Source of the DNA: Umbelopsis ramanniana AG
Taxonomy: Eukaryota; Mucoromycota; Umbelopsidomycetes; Umbelopsidales; Umbelopsidaceae
Reading direction: 5' to 3'
DNA length: 64,000 nucleotides
Assembly: GCF_025399195.1 (NCBI RefSeq)
Contig: NW_026252112.1
Coordinates: forward strand, 62,001 to 126,000
Shown here piece by piece: positions 1-10,502 of this stretch (the stretch's first letter is position 1; the number at the start of each line of letters is the position of its first letter). The notes below the pieces were generated by a model, which was not told the DNA's origin, did not search any database, and saw nothing but the letters and a program-made list of their open reading frames with translations. Made by a program: the position numbers and the translations under genes.

Positions 1-1014
1 CTTGTTGACCTGTGAATCTGCCGCTTCGCCACTCGTAGGCATGTTTTTAACATCGTCGGGCAATTCATTTGAAGCCTGATCGGCTGCAGCTCGTTGCTTT
101 CTTGGGGTAATACCGACTATTTCACTTCCATAGTTCTTCATGAAGGACGCTGCGAGCAGCAAGTTGGCATGTTGCGTTTTGTCGTTGGCGAATAGATCGC
201 GCAAGATAGAGTAGACGAAACCATGTCCCGACTGCGCATCTTGATCCGCCTCTTTTGCATCCTTCCCTTTCTCTTTGATGGATGAACCAGACCCCACCAA
301 TCCTGCAACATTATCTCGTTGTGTTTCCATTCCTTCCAAGTTGACAGCTGCAGGAGTGGCAACACCATCACTGACGTTCCTTAGAACATTGACAAGCCAT
401 AGCTCTGATGCCAGACGAAGGTATGTTCTTTGCCGAAGAACTCGACTTGTATCCTCTTTCTCTCTCTGTTCAGGAGTGAGGGATGCTAATTGTTGTTTTG
501 TAGGTGGTGCCAGTACTTTTGCAAGTTGATATGTCAGTAGCAAAGTGAAACTATCGGGAAATCGTTGATGAAGGGCTGAAATGACCTGTCAAGCATGAAA
601 TGGGTTAATTTTTCATGACGGCGGTTATAGGAGACCCTAGACGGGTCAAGTAATGCTTACTTCAACGCATGAGGTTACGTCTGAACTGGTCTTGCATTTG
701 GCCATACCCTCAATGACGGCACCAACGATCTCTGAAATATATTTCTCGAGACTTAGTTTGTTAATGTCGTTCAGCAACTGAGTCTGATAGTCAGCTTGCA
801 GTGATGTCTTGCATTTTTTGATGAATGCAGTGTTTTTCTTAATGTTGCTATCAAGACTGCGGAACTTTGACGCATCTTGAACAGGTAGTGAAGGTATTAG
901 TCAATGGAGGAACATGGGGGACATGATCGCGAGCCCTCAACACACACCTGCTTTGCCTCTGGACCATGCTTCTTCGTTGGCTGAGGCCAGTTCCTTTCGC
1001 CTGACTGGATCCAT
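1..1014 (-). CDS. UPF2: Nonsense-mediated decay factor UPF2/NMD2, N-terminal part
   Basis: The N-terminal 289 residues of the NMD scaffold that bridges UPF1 and UPF3 on mRNA; the gene runs off the left edge. Exons are 948-1014, 661-875 and 1-585 (continuing), with GT-AG introns and a spliced length that is a whole number of codons. The start is the ATG at 1014, giving MDPVRRKELASANEEAW. The following stretch (KKNTAFIKK, then KYISEIVGAVIEGMAKCKTS and HQRFPDSF) is the characteristic beginning of the first MIF4G domain of UPF2. A hydrophilic insert rich in D, E and K (about residues 205-240) interrupts the MIF4G helices, as in other UPF2 proteins. It is divergent from the AP-2 mu gene with 116 bp between the two start codons. 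Family identification rests on recognition of the MIF4G-1 sequence; no search could be run. Confidence 0.88.
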
Positions 1015-1130
1015 TGAGTGTCAAGAGCAACGTGGGTCACGAAAAATTCGGAGTCAGGACCGCCCAAAAAGTCACAATTGATATATTGTGAGGGCGGCTG
1101 CTTTTCAACTTGGCACTTCACTCATCCGCC
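1015..1130. promoter_or_regulatory. Short bidirectional promoter UPF2 / AP-2 mu
   Basis: Only 116 bp separate the start codons of the two divergent genes, so both promoters must lie here or extend into the neighbouring coding or UTR sequence. No TATA box or other clear element was seen. Confidence 0.4.
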
Positions 1131-2902
1131 ATGATCAGCGCATTCTTCATATATAATCAGAAGGGAGAAGTGCTTATCTCTCGATTATATCGACACGACC
1201 TAAAGTAACCTTCATCTGGAATTTCTCCTCTATCCACCGCCCACCGTGCTAACATTACCCTTGCATTGCAGGCGCTCGGTGGCCGACATCTTTCGCATTC
1301 AGGTCATCTCGAACACAGACGTCCGGTCACCCATCATCACCCTCGGCTCGACCTCCTTCTTCCATGTTCGCCACGAAAATCTATACATTGTTGCAGTCAC
1401 CAAGTGGAATGCCAACTCTGCTTTGGTGTTTGAGTTCTGCTACAGAGTCATTAATATCGGAAGAGCATATTTTGGCAAGTTTGACGAAGAGGCAGTCAAG
1501 AATAACTTTGTGGTGATCTACGAGCTGCTGGATGGTAAGTCCCATCACTCGAATATTTGCCTGCCCGTCCTCCCTCCTAATTAACGTGTGCCGACTCTCA
1601 TCATAGAAATCCTGGATTTTGGATACCCACAAAATAGCGAAACAGATACCCTAAAGATGTATATTACAACCGAGGTTGTCAAGTCAGAGCGAGCTGTCGA
1701 AGACTCGAGCAAAATTACCATCCAAGCTACAGGTGCTACGTCCTGGAGACGAAGTGATATTAAATACAGAAAGAATGAGGCTTTCATTGATGTTATTGAG
1801 AGTGTTAATCTGTTAATTAGCAACACGGGTAAGTATTTACGGTTTTTGCTTATGTTTTGAGACCATGCGACTCATTCATGCTGTTTAGGAACTGTACTTC
1901 GTGCGGATGTATCGGGACAAATTCTTATGAGAGCATATCTGTCAGGTACTCCAGAGTGCAAGTTCGGTTTGAACGACAAGTTGTTACTGGACAAAGATGC
2001 CGTGACAAAGTCAAAGTAAGTGTGTTAGAGAAAAGACTATTATCACATGCATCTTTTTCTCATTCATTGCGCTTCATTAGCCCTTTGCGTAGACCCAATG
2101 CTGTTGAAATTGATGATTGTCAATTTCATCAATGCGTTAAGCTTGGAAAGTTCGATAGCGACAGAACCATTAGCTTTATACCACCCGATGGCGAATTTGA
2201 ACTTATGAGGCAAGTATTTAAAATGGCCTCAACACCATGTATGAAAGAGAGGATTTAGATTAAACCAGTGGCGCCCCTTTTGCAGATACCGCACAACAGA
2301 AAATGTGAATTTGCCCTTCAAGGTCCATCCTGTGGTGAATGAAATTGGGCGAACAAGAGTCGAATACAAAATCAATGTCAAGGCCAACTTTTCACCAAAA
2401 CTTTATGCACACAATGTCGTCCTCAAGATCCCAACTCCTCTCAACTCTGCTAAGGTCGAGGTCAAGGTTGGCGCAGGAGGAAAGGCGAAATACGCACCAG
2501 CTGAGAACTGCATCATATGGAAGTAAGTCATTGACTGCGCTGCAGTGTATTCGGGGAATGATATGTTGACTTTTGGCGGTTGCAGAATCCCACGTTTCCA
2601 GGGCCAGTCCGAGTTCACCTTGAGCGGAGAAGCCGAATTGTCGGCTATGACACATAAGAAGGCCTGGTCACGGCCTCCAATTGCCATGGACTTCCAGGTT
2701 TTGATGTTTACATCTTCGGGATTGCTTGTTCGATTCCTCAAGGTGTTTGAGAAGAGTGGATACCAATCTGTCAAGTGGGTTCGCTATATGACCAAAGCCG
2801 GCTCATATCAAATCAGAGTAAGTTTTTGGGAACGGCCGTTTATTGCTGTACTGAAAGGATTGGTTGCTAACTTGGATTTTCTCTTTTGAACACTAGTTCT
2901 AA
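1131..2902 (+). CDS. APM4: AP-2 complex subunit mu (clathrin adaptor medium chain)
   Basis: Medium subunit of the AP-2 adaptor, which binds YxxPhi sorting signals and PIP2 at the plasma membrane during clathrin endocytosis. Eight exons: 1131-1204, 1272-1534, 1607-1828, 1889-2015, 2093-2209, 2286-2522, 2586-2817, 2897-2902; together 425 residues, close to the usual 430-440. The N-terminal longin-like part ([35 protein letters not shown]) and the C-terminal mu-homology domain ([38 protein letters not shown]) follow AP-2 mu more closely than AP-1 mu. The intron after 2209 has a GC donor (AG|GCAAGT) joined to a normal AG acceptor; this is needed to keep the very conserved ELMRYRTT junction. The last exon encodes only one residue and the stop codon. 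Confidence 0.93.
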
Positions 2903-3050
2903 GCCCTTGTATGTGGATGACAATGGGCTCAAGTTTACCGAACCCATGTCTAAAAAAATTAATTCAACCATCCAAAGTGACTTTTGCACCCGAATAAACT
3001 TTTTATACAACCCCAGTTTTTTTTTCCACTCATTTCATCCATCATTCATA

Positions 3051-3462
3051 ATGAGTTACGGTCGTCCTCCAGGTGTTGAATCCTTCTCTGGAAAGCCTCC
3101 CGCTCTTGGAAGCTTTCCTCTAGATCACGAAGGTAAGGTGCCACAACAAACGCTTGATGGCGTGCAGAATGCAAAGACTGACAGACACATGCTGGTAGGT
3201 GAATGCAAGGATTTCATGAAGGAATATATCAAATGCCTCAGAGCAAACAAGAACAACAATGGAGCCTGTCGCGAGTTCTCTCGGGCTTATCTTCAATGCC
3301 GAATGGACAAGTGAGTTTACAACCAGGCAAATGGAACAGGATAGGAACGATGGATTGAACAATTTATTTTTTTGCAGCGGTTTGATGGCGCAGGATGACA
3401 TGAAAAACCTCGGATATCAAGACGCTAGCAAACAACCAGCCAGCGGAGAGCCCAAAACATGA
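3051..3462 (+). CDS. COX19: COX19, twin-CX9C cytochrome c oxidase assembly factor
   Basis: Small intermembrane-space/cytosolic protein needed for copper delivery to cytochrome oxidase; imported and oxidised by the Mia40 route. Exons 3051-3132, 3199-3310 and 3378-3462 give 92 residues, the normal length. The first intron is inferred from the family: splicing joins GSFPLDHEG directly to ECKDFMKEYIKCL, as in other COX19 proteins. The twin motif is C-x9-C (CKDFMKEYIKC) followed by C-x9-C (CREFSRAYLQC) and the signature CRM...LM. The first intron (66 nt) is a multiple of three and has no stop, so an unspliced transcript would insert 22 residues before the first CX9C. The gene lies 148 bp after the AP-2 mu stop codon on the same strand. 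Confidence 0.92.
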
Positions 3463-3628
3463 GCACACACAGTTACGAAGTGTGTGTAGAACGAAAAAGC
3501 TTACTGTGAGCATAGTACAGTATCTTGTGTATCATAGCCCCCGTTCAGTTGGTAGTAGAATCATTTCTTACAACGTAGTCCATGTAAAATGTGAAGCCTG
3601 AAGAGACAATCTAAAAGCATAGATAAGA

Positions 3629-4928
3629 TTAGCCCATAGAAGTGTCATTCTTAATAGAATTTGAAAAACTGTTGCATACCCATCCAACACTGCTCAATAT
3701 CCAGTCTGAGAAGAATCCATTGGTCGGTCCAACACCGCGGCCAACCGTACGAAGCAGTTCAGTGAGGAAGTCTGTCGTGATGGCATAGTAACCAGCTTCG
3801 AGGCCTTTTGTCAAAGAACGAGCGCACTCTTCTGGGGTCTGTCCCTCACTGGCTCCTTCGATCACCTTGGTAACGTGGGGCTTGGTTTGGTTCTACACAA
3901 GTTTTCTCTGTTAAGCATGCTTCATCGAATGTGAATATTGGGAGCCAAGTCCACCAACCTCTATTTCAAATCCAGGAGTGAAGATTGTACCGGGGAAGAA
4001 AATGTGAACGTTGATGGTATAACGTTGCAATTCGTTACGAAGCGTGTCGGCCAAACCGCGAACGGCATATTTAGTCGGCGAATAGGTTGACCATCCAGCA
4101 AAACTCATTAAACCCAATACTGATGAAACGAATACAATCTTGCCATCCTTGATTTTAGACTCCACCATTCGCTTTGCCGCTTGCTGATAAAGAAGTGTGT
4201 CAATTGAGTGTTGTGAGATAGCTAAACAACGAGTGTATCCTTACGTGGGCAATATAGGCTTGGCCGAGGTAGTTCAAATTGGAAAGGAATTCGAAATCTT
4301 CCATGGTATGATCCAAAAACATCTTGGGGAACGAGGCACCTAAGACGGATCCAACCAAACATGAGGATCAGCATGCGAAATAACCCCACCCGGCAGCTGC
4401 TGCCACCCAACTTACCAGCACAAGCAAAAACATAGTCGGGATCCCGGTTCATCTTTGCTTTGGTTTCATCAAAGATGCGAACAATATCGGTTTTCGAGGT
4501 CACGTCAGCACTGACGGCGAGAACGATCTGCGACGCATTAAGCTTCTTAGCCTAAATAAAAAAGTGACGGTGAGTCTCAAACAAGGTTCCAAGTATTTTA
4601 CAGCAGCCCATCAAGGTACCTCGATCTCCTTAACGGCGACAGCCAGCTCTGCTTGTCTTCGGGCAACAATGACAACGTCAGCTCCAGAAGCGGCCATGGA
4701 AACAGCCAAGGCTTTGCCGAGTCCAGTGCTGCCACCGGTAATAAGGCAAAGCTTTCCAGCTGGGCGAAAAGGCGGACGTGTTGCTCGGCGGTAAATGACC
4801 TGTGCGGTGACAGTGGCGACCAACACCACGGCAAGCGAGATGAGAGCAGATTGCCAAGGATGAAGCTGTCCGACCATTCCGCTGTAGGGAGTAAGTTTGA
4901 GAATGTGATCAACCAGCGACAAAGGCAT
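3629..4928 (-). CDS. TSC10: 3-ketodihydrosphingosine reductase (TSC10/KDSR, short-chain dehydrogenase)
   Basis: NADPH-dependent reductase of the second step of sphingoid base synthesis, at the ER. Exons 4620-4928, 4416-4551, 4245-4339, 3959-4183 and 3629-3892 give 342 residues. A hydrophobic segment at about 28-46 is followed by the Rossmann motif TGGSTGLG (64-71), the CAGAS motif that replaces NNAG, and the catalytic Y-x3-K in TYSPTKYA. A hydrophobic C-terminal region (GFFSDWILSSVGWV) is consistent with membrane association. KDSR is distinguished from other short-chain dehydrogenases by the membrane anchor before the fold, the FPGTIFTPGFE stretch and the ATTDFLTELLR-like C-terminal part. The start ATG at 4928 avoids an upstream in-frame extension that runs through the promoter. 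Divergent from GEP4 with 86 bp between the start codons. Confidence 0.88.
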
Positions 4929-5014
4929 TCTGACTTTTTTAGAAACAAAGCACAAGAAGTAAGTTGAAAAAAGTTGACTTTCAATTTCCATAAAACCCAC
5001 TCTCATATTCACTA
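4929..5014. promoter_or_regulatory. 86-bp bidirectional promoter TSC10 / GEP4
   Basis: Start codons of a sphingolipid and a cardiolipin enzyme are separated by 86 bp. No clear TATA or CCAAT element was recognised; promoter elements may overlap the first codons. Confidence 0.4.
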
Positions 5015-5900
5015 ATGGTCCAGAGTCTAAATGTGTCTGGCATTGTAAATGCTTTTCGAGTTCTTCGCAACCCAAGCCTAATTATCCCTCACTTGGTTGT
5101 AGATGGTAGGTGCCTGAACGTCAGAAAATTGGTTTACTTGAACCGGCTGCCTGAACACACACACACTTTTTCAATTTTTGGTAGACATACGGCAAATCGA
5201 TTACAAAAAGTTGAAGCAACAGGGAGTCAAGGTGATGGCTTTTGATAAGGATAACTGTTTGACTGCCCCATACGAGAACCGTATATCGGCTGATTTTGAG
5301 GTATAGTCGACGCTTGGTGTATAAATGTTGGATTTCCTCTATACTCATCCCACCACATAGCCGGCGTGGAAGCTTTGCAAAGACACATTTGGTCACGACC
5401 GAGTGATCATTGTCTCCAACTCGGCTGGTACAGATGACGACAAGAACCATCAACAGATAAGTATTTTCTAGCATAATTTGTTATAGGAGCCACCAGTGTA
5501 GACTGACACCTCTTTTGGACCATTTACGCTGATGAGGTTGAAAGCGCTCTCGGAGTGCCTGTCCTGCGACACGCCATTAAAAAGCCAGGTGGTGGAGGTG
5601 CACTATTGGAGCGGTTTCAGCACGTCGCAAAGCCTCGAGAGATGGCCATGGTGGGGGACCGCTTATTCACAGATATACTTTTCGGAAACCTGAATGGCAC
5701 CGTCACCGTCCTGACGCGGAAAATCATTAGCGAAAAGGGCGACAATGCTATAGCGGCGAGAGTAAGTTTCACAAAGTCTGTTTGATATATGTCTACTGAT
5801 GACTGATGGAATATTGAACTAGATACGACGGTTCGAGCATCGTTTGCTGGACTTTTTACTGAAACGGAAGGTAGACCCTCCGACAATTGTTGATAACTAG
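5015..5900 (+). CDS. GEP4: Mitochondrial phosphatidylglycerophosphatase GEP4 (HAD family)
   Basis: Dephosphorylates phosphatidylglycerol phosphate to phosphatidylglycerol in the cardiolipin pathway at the inner membrane. Exons 5015-5105, 5185-5300, 5361-5456, 5528-5761 and 5823-5900 give 204 residues. HAD motif I is FDKDNCLT, motif II the SNSAGT stretch, and motif III/IV is KKPGGG followed by MVGDRLFTDI, an arrangement typical of GEP4. The intron at 5457-5527 does not have GT-AG ends: reading phase and family alignment call for AT-AC (CAG|ATAAGT ... TTTAC|GCT). Every nearby AG acceptor gives either the wrong phase or an immediate stop. There is no obvious long presequence; the N-terminus (MVQSLNVSGIVNAFRVLRN) resembles that of GEP4 proteins. 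Confidence 0.9.
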
Positions 5901-6216
5901 GGCGTGAAGTGTCGGCAAGGAAGCAGTGGCTGGATAGAGAAGGAGCAAACCTCTAAAGGTATAGAAATGTACAAAGTAACTTTAGCTCAGGGTGTCTCTA
6001 CATCCTGCTCCATATCCATTTCCTATGGCTGAGAATGAGGGCTGAAAATGAGGCACTGTACAATCAATAAAGACGAAAGGTTGCTGTATTGCAAATCCGA
6101 TTGATTTTTTATACATGGAGCTCAGTTGAAAATTACAAGCTTAAATAGAGAGAAAATTACAAGTGGGGGTTTTTTTTAGCAACAAGATGTAGCCAGTGGT
6201 TCTTTCCTACGCAACA
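5901..6216. other. Intergenic, convergent 3' ends
   Basis: Convergent 3' flanks of GEP4 and the following minus-strand gene. An AATAAA at 6066-6071 is a plausible poly(A) signal for GEP4. No gene was seen. Confidence 0.5.
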
Positions 6217-8821
6217 CTAGTCGCGCATATTAGTGACGATTTGCTTGAACCAGTCTTTACCTAGAGTATAATGTCATGTTAACTAAAGCGGTGCGATACT
6301 GGCTACAGACGTAGAAGAACCTACCTCCTTGGATCAAGATATTCTCTGGCTCGCCTCCGGTTTCAAATGTCCATAGCTCGCCATCATGAAAGGTTTCAAT
6401 TTCTTGCCAAGTGGGAAAAACAGGCGTGTTATCGAGGGGAACCTCTCGACCGGCAGCGGTTTTTATACCTGTAATTTTCATAGTCCGTAACGTGGCTACG
6501 ACATGAATTCTATGGGCCAACGTCTTGCCTGTATCGCTAGGCTTGATGGCTATCCACACACGATGGCCAGCTGTGAAATGCTTAGGTAGCTTGCACGTGA
6601 TGTGCCTATTCTCTGATTTTTCTGTGTTATAATGTGTCAGAAAGGGATGTCTCCAGCGTGGGATGGGATATGCTATACATACCTTTAGGTAAATTAGGTG
6701 GTGTTTGTGGTAAGGCTTTTCGTTCCAAAACCTGAGTTCCTGGTACAGGTGTATCGACACGGTAAAATCCAAATTCATTGTGCGGAACTGAAACATACAT
6801 CTCGTTAAGAAGGGCTACTACAATGCGCAACAACCGTCCATATTACTTACTTCCAGCAAGGACGTCTCCTTGAAGCATAGCAGGTGGTAAGCTTGGAGTG
6901 ATGGTAGGCGGATACAAGGGTGGCTCGGCAATGGTGTTTCTACGAGCGTCAGTGGTAGGCGATTCCGGGACACTCTTACTCCTGCTGGGGATAGGTTTCG
7001 GCGTCATCGGAATGGGCGGCCGCAAAAGCTTGGGAGGTTGTGTGGTACGCGTATAGGGTTGTGGAGTTCGCGTCATAGGAGAGAATTGTTCAGGGGGAGT
7101 TGATTTCGAACGATGATGTAAAGGCGAATGATACAGAGCCGGGGTATTGACGCTAGCGACAGTAACCTCATGAGCCATCTCCACCTTTTCATCTGGCTCT
7201 GCCGCTTCATCCTCGTTTTCAATTTTGATGCTTTCATCCGGGGATTCGTGGATAGTCTTGGATTGATCGGGATTGCCGTTGAGAAGAGCGTTGAGGCGCG
7301 CTTGCATTTGACGAAAGTTGGCTGCCGATTCGGGTCGCTGTATGTCAGCGGCAACACTAAGGCTGGGCCTTGGCTCATTATTTGCGCCGGATGGATTAAA
7401 TTCGCCTTGATCTGCTGGATGTACAGCCTTGGACGTAAAATATGAAGAACCTTCGTTCACAACAACATTGGGTGATTCGCTGTCCTTCTCGATAGCATTT
7501 GTATCAGCAAAAGGGTCTACAAGGTCAATCGGTTGATCTTCTTGTTCTTTAGACTGGCTGCTCGGCGCTTCATCTTGACTCTTTTCCGATCGAACAGGTT
7601 CCACACTCGACTTCTCCTCTACCATCTTCTTGTGGGCCATGGGACCAACACGAATCACAAAATCAGAATAGTCGTCAGAATCACTATCTGAGTCACCCAA
7701 GCGAGTTGCCACTGTTTGTATCTTGCTTGGGCTTCTCTTGACTTCAACCAATTGTTTGTCTCGGACATCATCTGGCTTGCCCACTGTAAATTGGCTGAGG
7801 CCAGGCTTAGATAGTGGTGTAGCTTGGTGTGCCCATTCATTATGTGGTGATTGTGCTGTAGCTGGGTGTGCCCATTCGTTTTGCGGTAGCTGTGGCTGCG
7901 CTTTTTGCCGATTGTTTTCATTGTACTTCCATTCCTGCTGATTGGCATACACTGGAGTATAAGACGAAGAACTATTCTCTTGTTGATTCGCTTGTAGTGG
8001 TTGATAATGATAGTATTCTTGCTGGGAAGGAGAGAAATCCTGATATTCATTGTATGCATCGTTCGAGTAAGAGTTCTGAGGAGGACTAGAAAGATAATGG
8101 CTGTTGGATGGAGGCAATGACATCGGCTCCGGTCGGGGTGCAGGAGGAAGTGCCGGGGCGGTATTTGAATGAGGGGTAGGGACGATGAACATCACAGGGT
8201 CGCGTCTCGGGTAGGTAGGAGGCGCTGACGCTGGAGGTTTCGGTGGTATGGTACTGATACTTTGGTATACCTGAGTACTTGTTGGTCGCGTTGGGGGAGG
8301 AGAAGGGGAGATGGTAGGTGGGTATGATGGAGGAGACGATCTGCCGCTGCTGTTAGGCTGTGGACCCGTTGGTGATGATCTAGCTGGAGACCGTGGTGGA
8401 AAAGTGCTTATATCGACTACTGTAGGGGTAGATGTCGTCCTTATTCGACCGAAAGGCATGGTTTTATGTGTAGTGGGGGTAGTTACTGCCGGGTCTGACT
8501 TTACTCGTGGTAGATACTCTAAAGGTACCGAGGTTTTTCTTGGTTAGCTTGACGAGTTAACTAGTTACGGGCGATTTTTATCTTACCGGGATGATAGGCT
8601 AAAGGTTTTGGAGGTCTCGCAGGCAATGGCGGCGGTGAAGCTGATCCTGTTGACGATTGTCTGCTGGATCTGCTCTCTTGCGCCTGTAACTCTTTGGCAA
8701 GTTTCTCATCTTCCTCAATCTGGGCACGCTTTCTAGCTTGCTCTTGGGCAAACAGTAATTGCTCCTCCTGTTGCAATTTCTTTTGAAGTTTTGTCGACTT
8801 GTTGTCGGCAAACAACCTCAT
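6217..8821 (-). CDS. Unrecognised Ser/Pro-rich protein with N-terminal charged helix
   Basis: Not assigned to a family. Five exons (8587-8821, 6851-8518, 6683-6787, 6325-6621, 6217-6260) give 782 residues. The first 50 residues form a charged helix rich in K, Q and E; EEDEKLAKELQAQE resembles a ubiquitin-interacting motif. About 550 low-complexity residues follow, rich in P, S, T and Q, with several poly-proline SH3-type patches (PPPLPARPPKP, RPPIPMTPKP) and an acidic SDSDSDD patch. The last roughly 150 residues are of normal composition (RHITCKLPKHFTAGHRVWIAIKP, WTFETGGEPENILIQGGKDWF) and look like a folded domain spread over the last three exons. This layout suits a cytoplasmic adaptor or trafficking scaffold, but that is inference. 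The ATG at 8821 is the first in frame; an upstream GTG codon is not needed. Confidence 0.75.
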
Positions 8822-8940
8822 TTGCACAAAACGAGGAGAGGGTAATAAAAAAAAAAGGGCTCGAGCTTGAATTTTTCCCCAATCGACGGCCTATTTTTGA
8901 AAGTAAACAATTTAAACTCAGGAAATCGTTACGTTTATTG

Positions 8941-10315
8941 TCATTGAAATCTTGGCATCGCCTTCACCGCCTCAAGAGCAGCGTTTAGTCCCTGTAGACA
9001 TGCTTCTTTGTCTTCAGGGCTGGTGTTTTCAGTAATCCACCACGGTGCAATGGCTTCGCGGAGCTCTATAAGCTTGGCATGGCTATCAAAATGGGGTATA
9101 GTCTGAGGGGTGGCTACGTGATGATGCTCTAATCGCTCGTAAAAGCCCTTTTTCAAAGACGGTTCTGAATTAAGAAATTCGTACGATGCAAAATACTCTT
9201 CTGTACAAGGAAACATGCCACTCCACTCAAAATCAAGTAGACCAACTATTTTCAATTTGGTAATTTCATTCTCTTGAACTCTTGTCACCATAATATTTCG
9301 TTCATTGAGATCACCGTGAGTGAACACTCTTTGCGGTGCAGGGGGAAGTGGTTGTTCACCGGATTTCATGCTGCGCAAGAGGTTTGATACTTGATCCCCA
9401 AACACTCGGAGTAAAAACCCGTATTTATCTTGGCGATGCAAGGTGTCTATTTTGTTTTCTAGTTGATGGATCATCATTTCTTGATATGCATCCCAAGGCC
9501 CTATGCACGCTTCAACGGTTTTTCCAAGCTTTAGTGTATCGTTAGCACCAAAAGCGAAATTTCCAATTTGGGATCCAAGGCAAATGTTTTGCTTCAATTC
9601 GCCAATATGCACAGCCAGCTGTTCAAGGAGGTCCTGTTTTTGTTTGCTATCCAGGGAGCCCCACTCATGGTCCAAGCTTACACCAGGTAGCTTGCTCATC
9701 AAAAGATATTCGTGTCCATACTTGTCGGACGAATTATTCCAGTCCAAGACATCAGGCACGGGTGTGGTTGTGTACTGTTTAGCCAGCCGAATTCCAGCCA
9801 CCTCTGTGTCCGTTTTGATTTTGGTCCAAAAGCGCCCTTGAACCTTGAGAACACGCACATTCTAATTATGTTTGGAACCATTTCAGTGAAAAGGGCTTGG
9901 CATACATTACCTTTAGCACCAGGTTCTCCTCATCATCGACTTGGCAATAATAAATTCGATTGTTGTAGCCCAACCCCGACTCTTTATATGCCTGTAAGGC
10001 TGCCCCGGTTGCCTCTTTGACAATAAGTGCAGCATTTTCGAATTCTATGTGAACACCTTGCTGAGGTGGTGGAGTGTTGTCTCTGGTCATACCGTGGAAA
10101 TTGAAAAGGGCTGGAAGAAGGACGCTGCGGTTTCGAGCTGGTACGACATTCAAGGTGATTTGTACCTGCATCGGAGATTCAATGTTTGCCAAGGGCGGTG
10201 TTGGAAATAGCAGCCAATCAGAATTGCTTCGCTGGTCAATCAAAATCGATGTGTTTTGGCTAATGACCATTTCTCTTGTGTGTGATTTCGTTTTCAGCAG
10301 TTTAACATTTGACAT
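8941..10315 (-). CDS. APH/choline-kinase-like phosphotransferase
   Basis: Small-molecule kinase of the aminoglycoside phosphotransferase (APH) fold; substrate unknown. Two exons (9911-10315 and 8941-9843) give 435 residues. The catalytic loop is HGDLNERNIM (H-G-D-x4-N) and the metal-binding site is LLDFEWSG (DFE in place of DFD). The N-lobe has NRIYYCQVDDEENLVLK joined to VQGRFW, then the E of the TDTEVAG helix. For the 68-nt intron I chose the acceptor at 9844-9845 because it avoids repeating VLK; an acceptor 18 bp earlier (exon from 9861) is also in phase. The start is uncertain: the frame stays open upstream to about 10486 with other ATGs; 10315 gives a compact N-terminus. It lies 119 bp downstream of the start of the preceding minus-strand gene. 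Confidence 0.78.
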
Positions 10316-10502
10316 GCGCAAAATTATTATATACGAAACTGGTTTTGAAAAGGTCGATGAGTGCAAAGTGGCCATAGTTGAAACATTGGCCATTTTGCGA
10401 AGTTTATTGAGTACCGGGGATACAAATATGTATAACTTCCTACACCTCCATGCCGATTGCCATAGGGCGGAATGGATTGTGTCCACGTCAGATACGCTAT
10501 AA

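Noticed and set aside
9844-9860. Earlier acceptor for the APH-type gene (exon from 9861, NVRVLK)
   Set aside because: In phase, but it would duplicate the VLK sequence and shorten the intron to 50 nt; kept only as an alternative.
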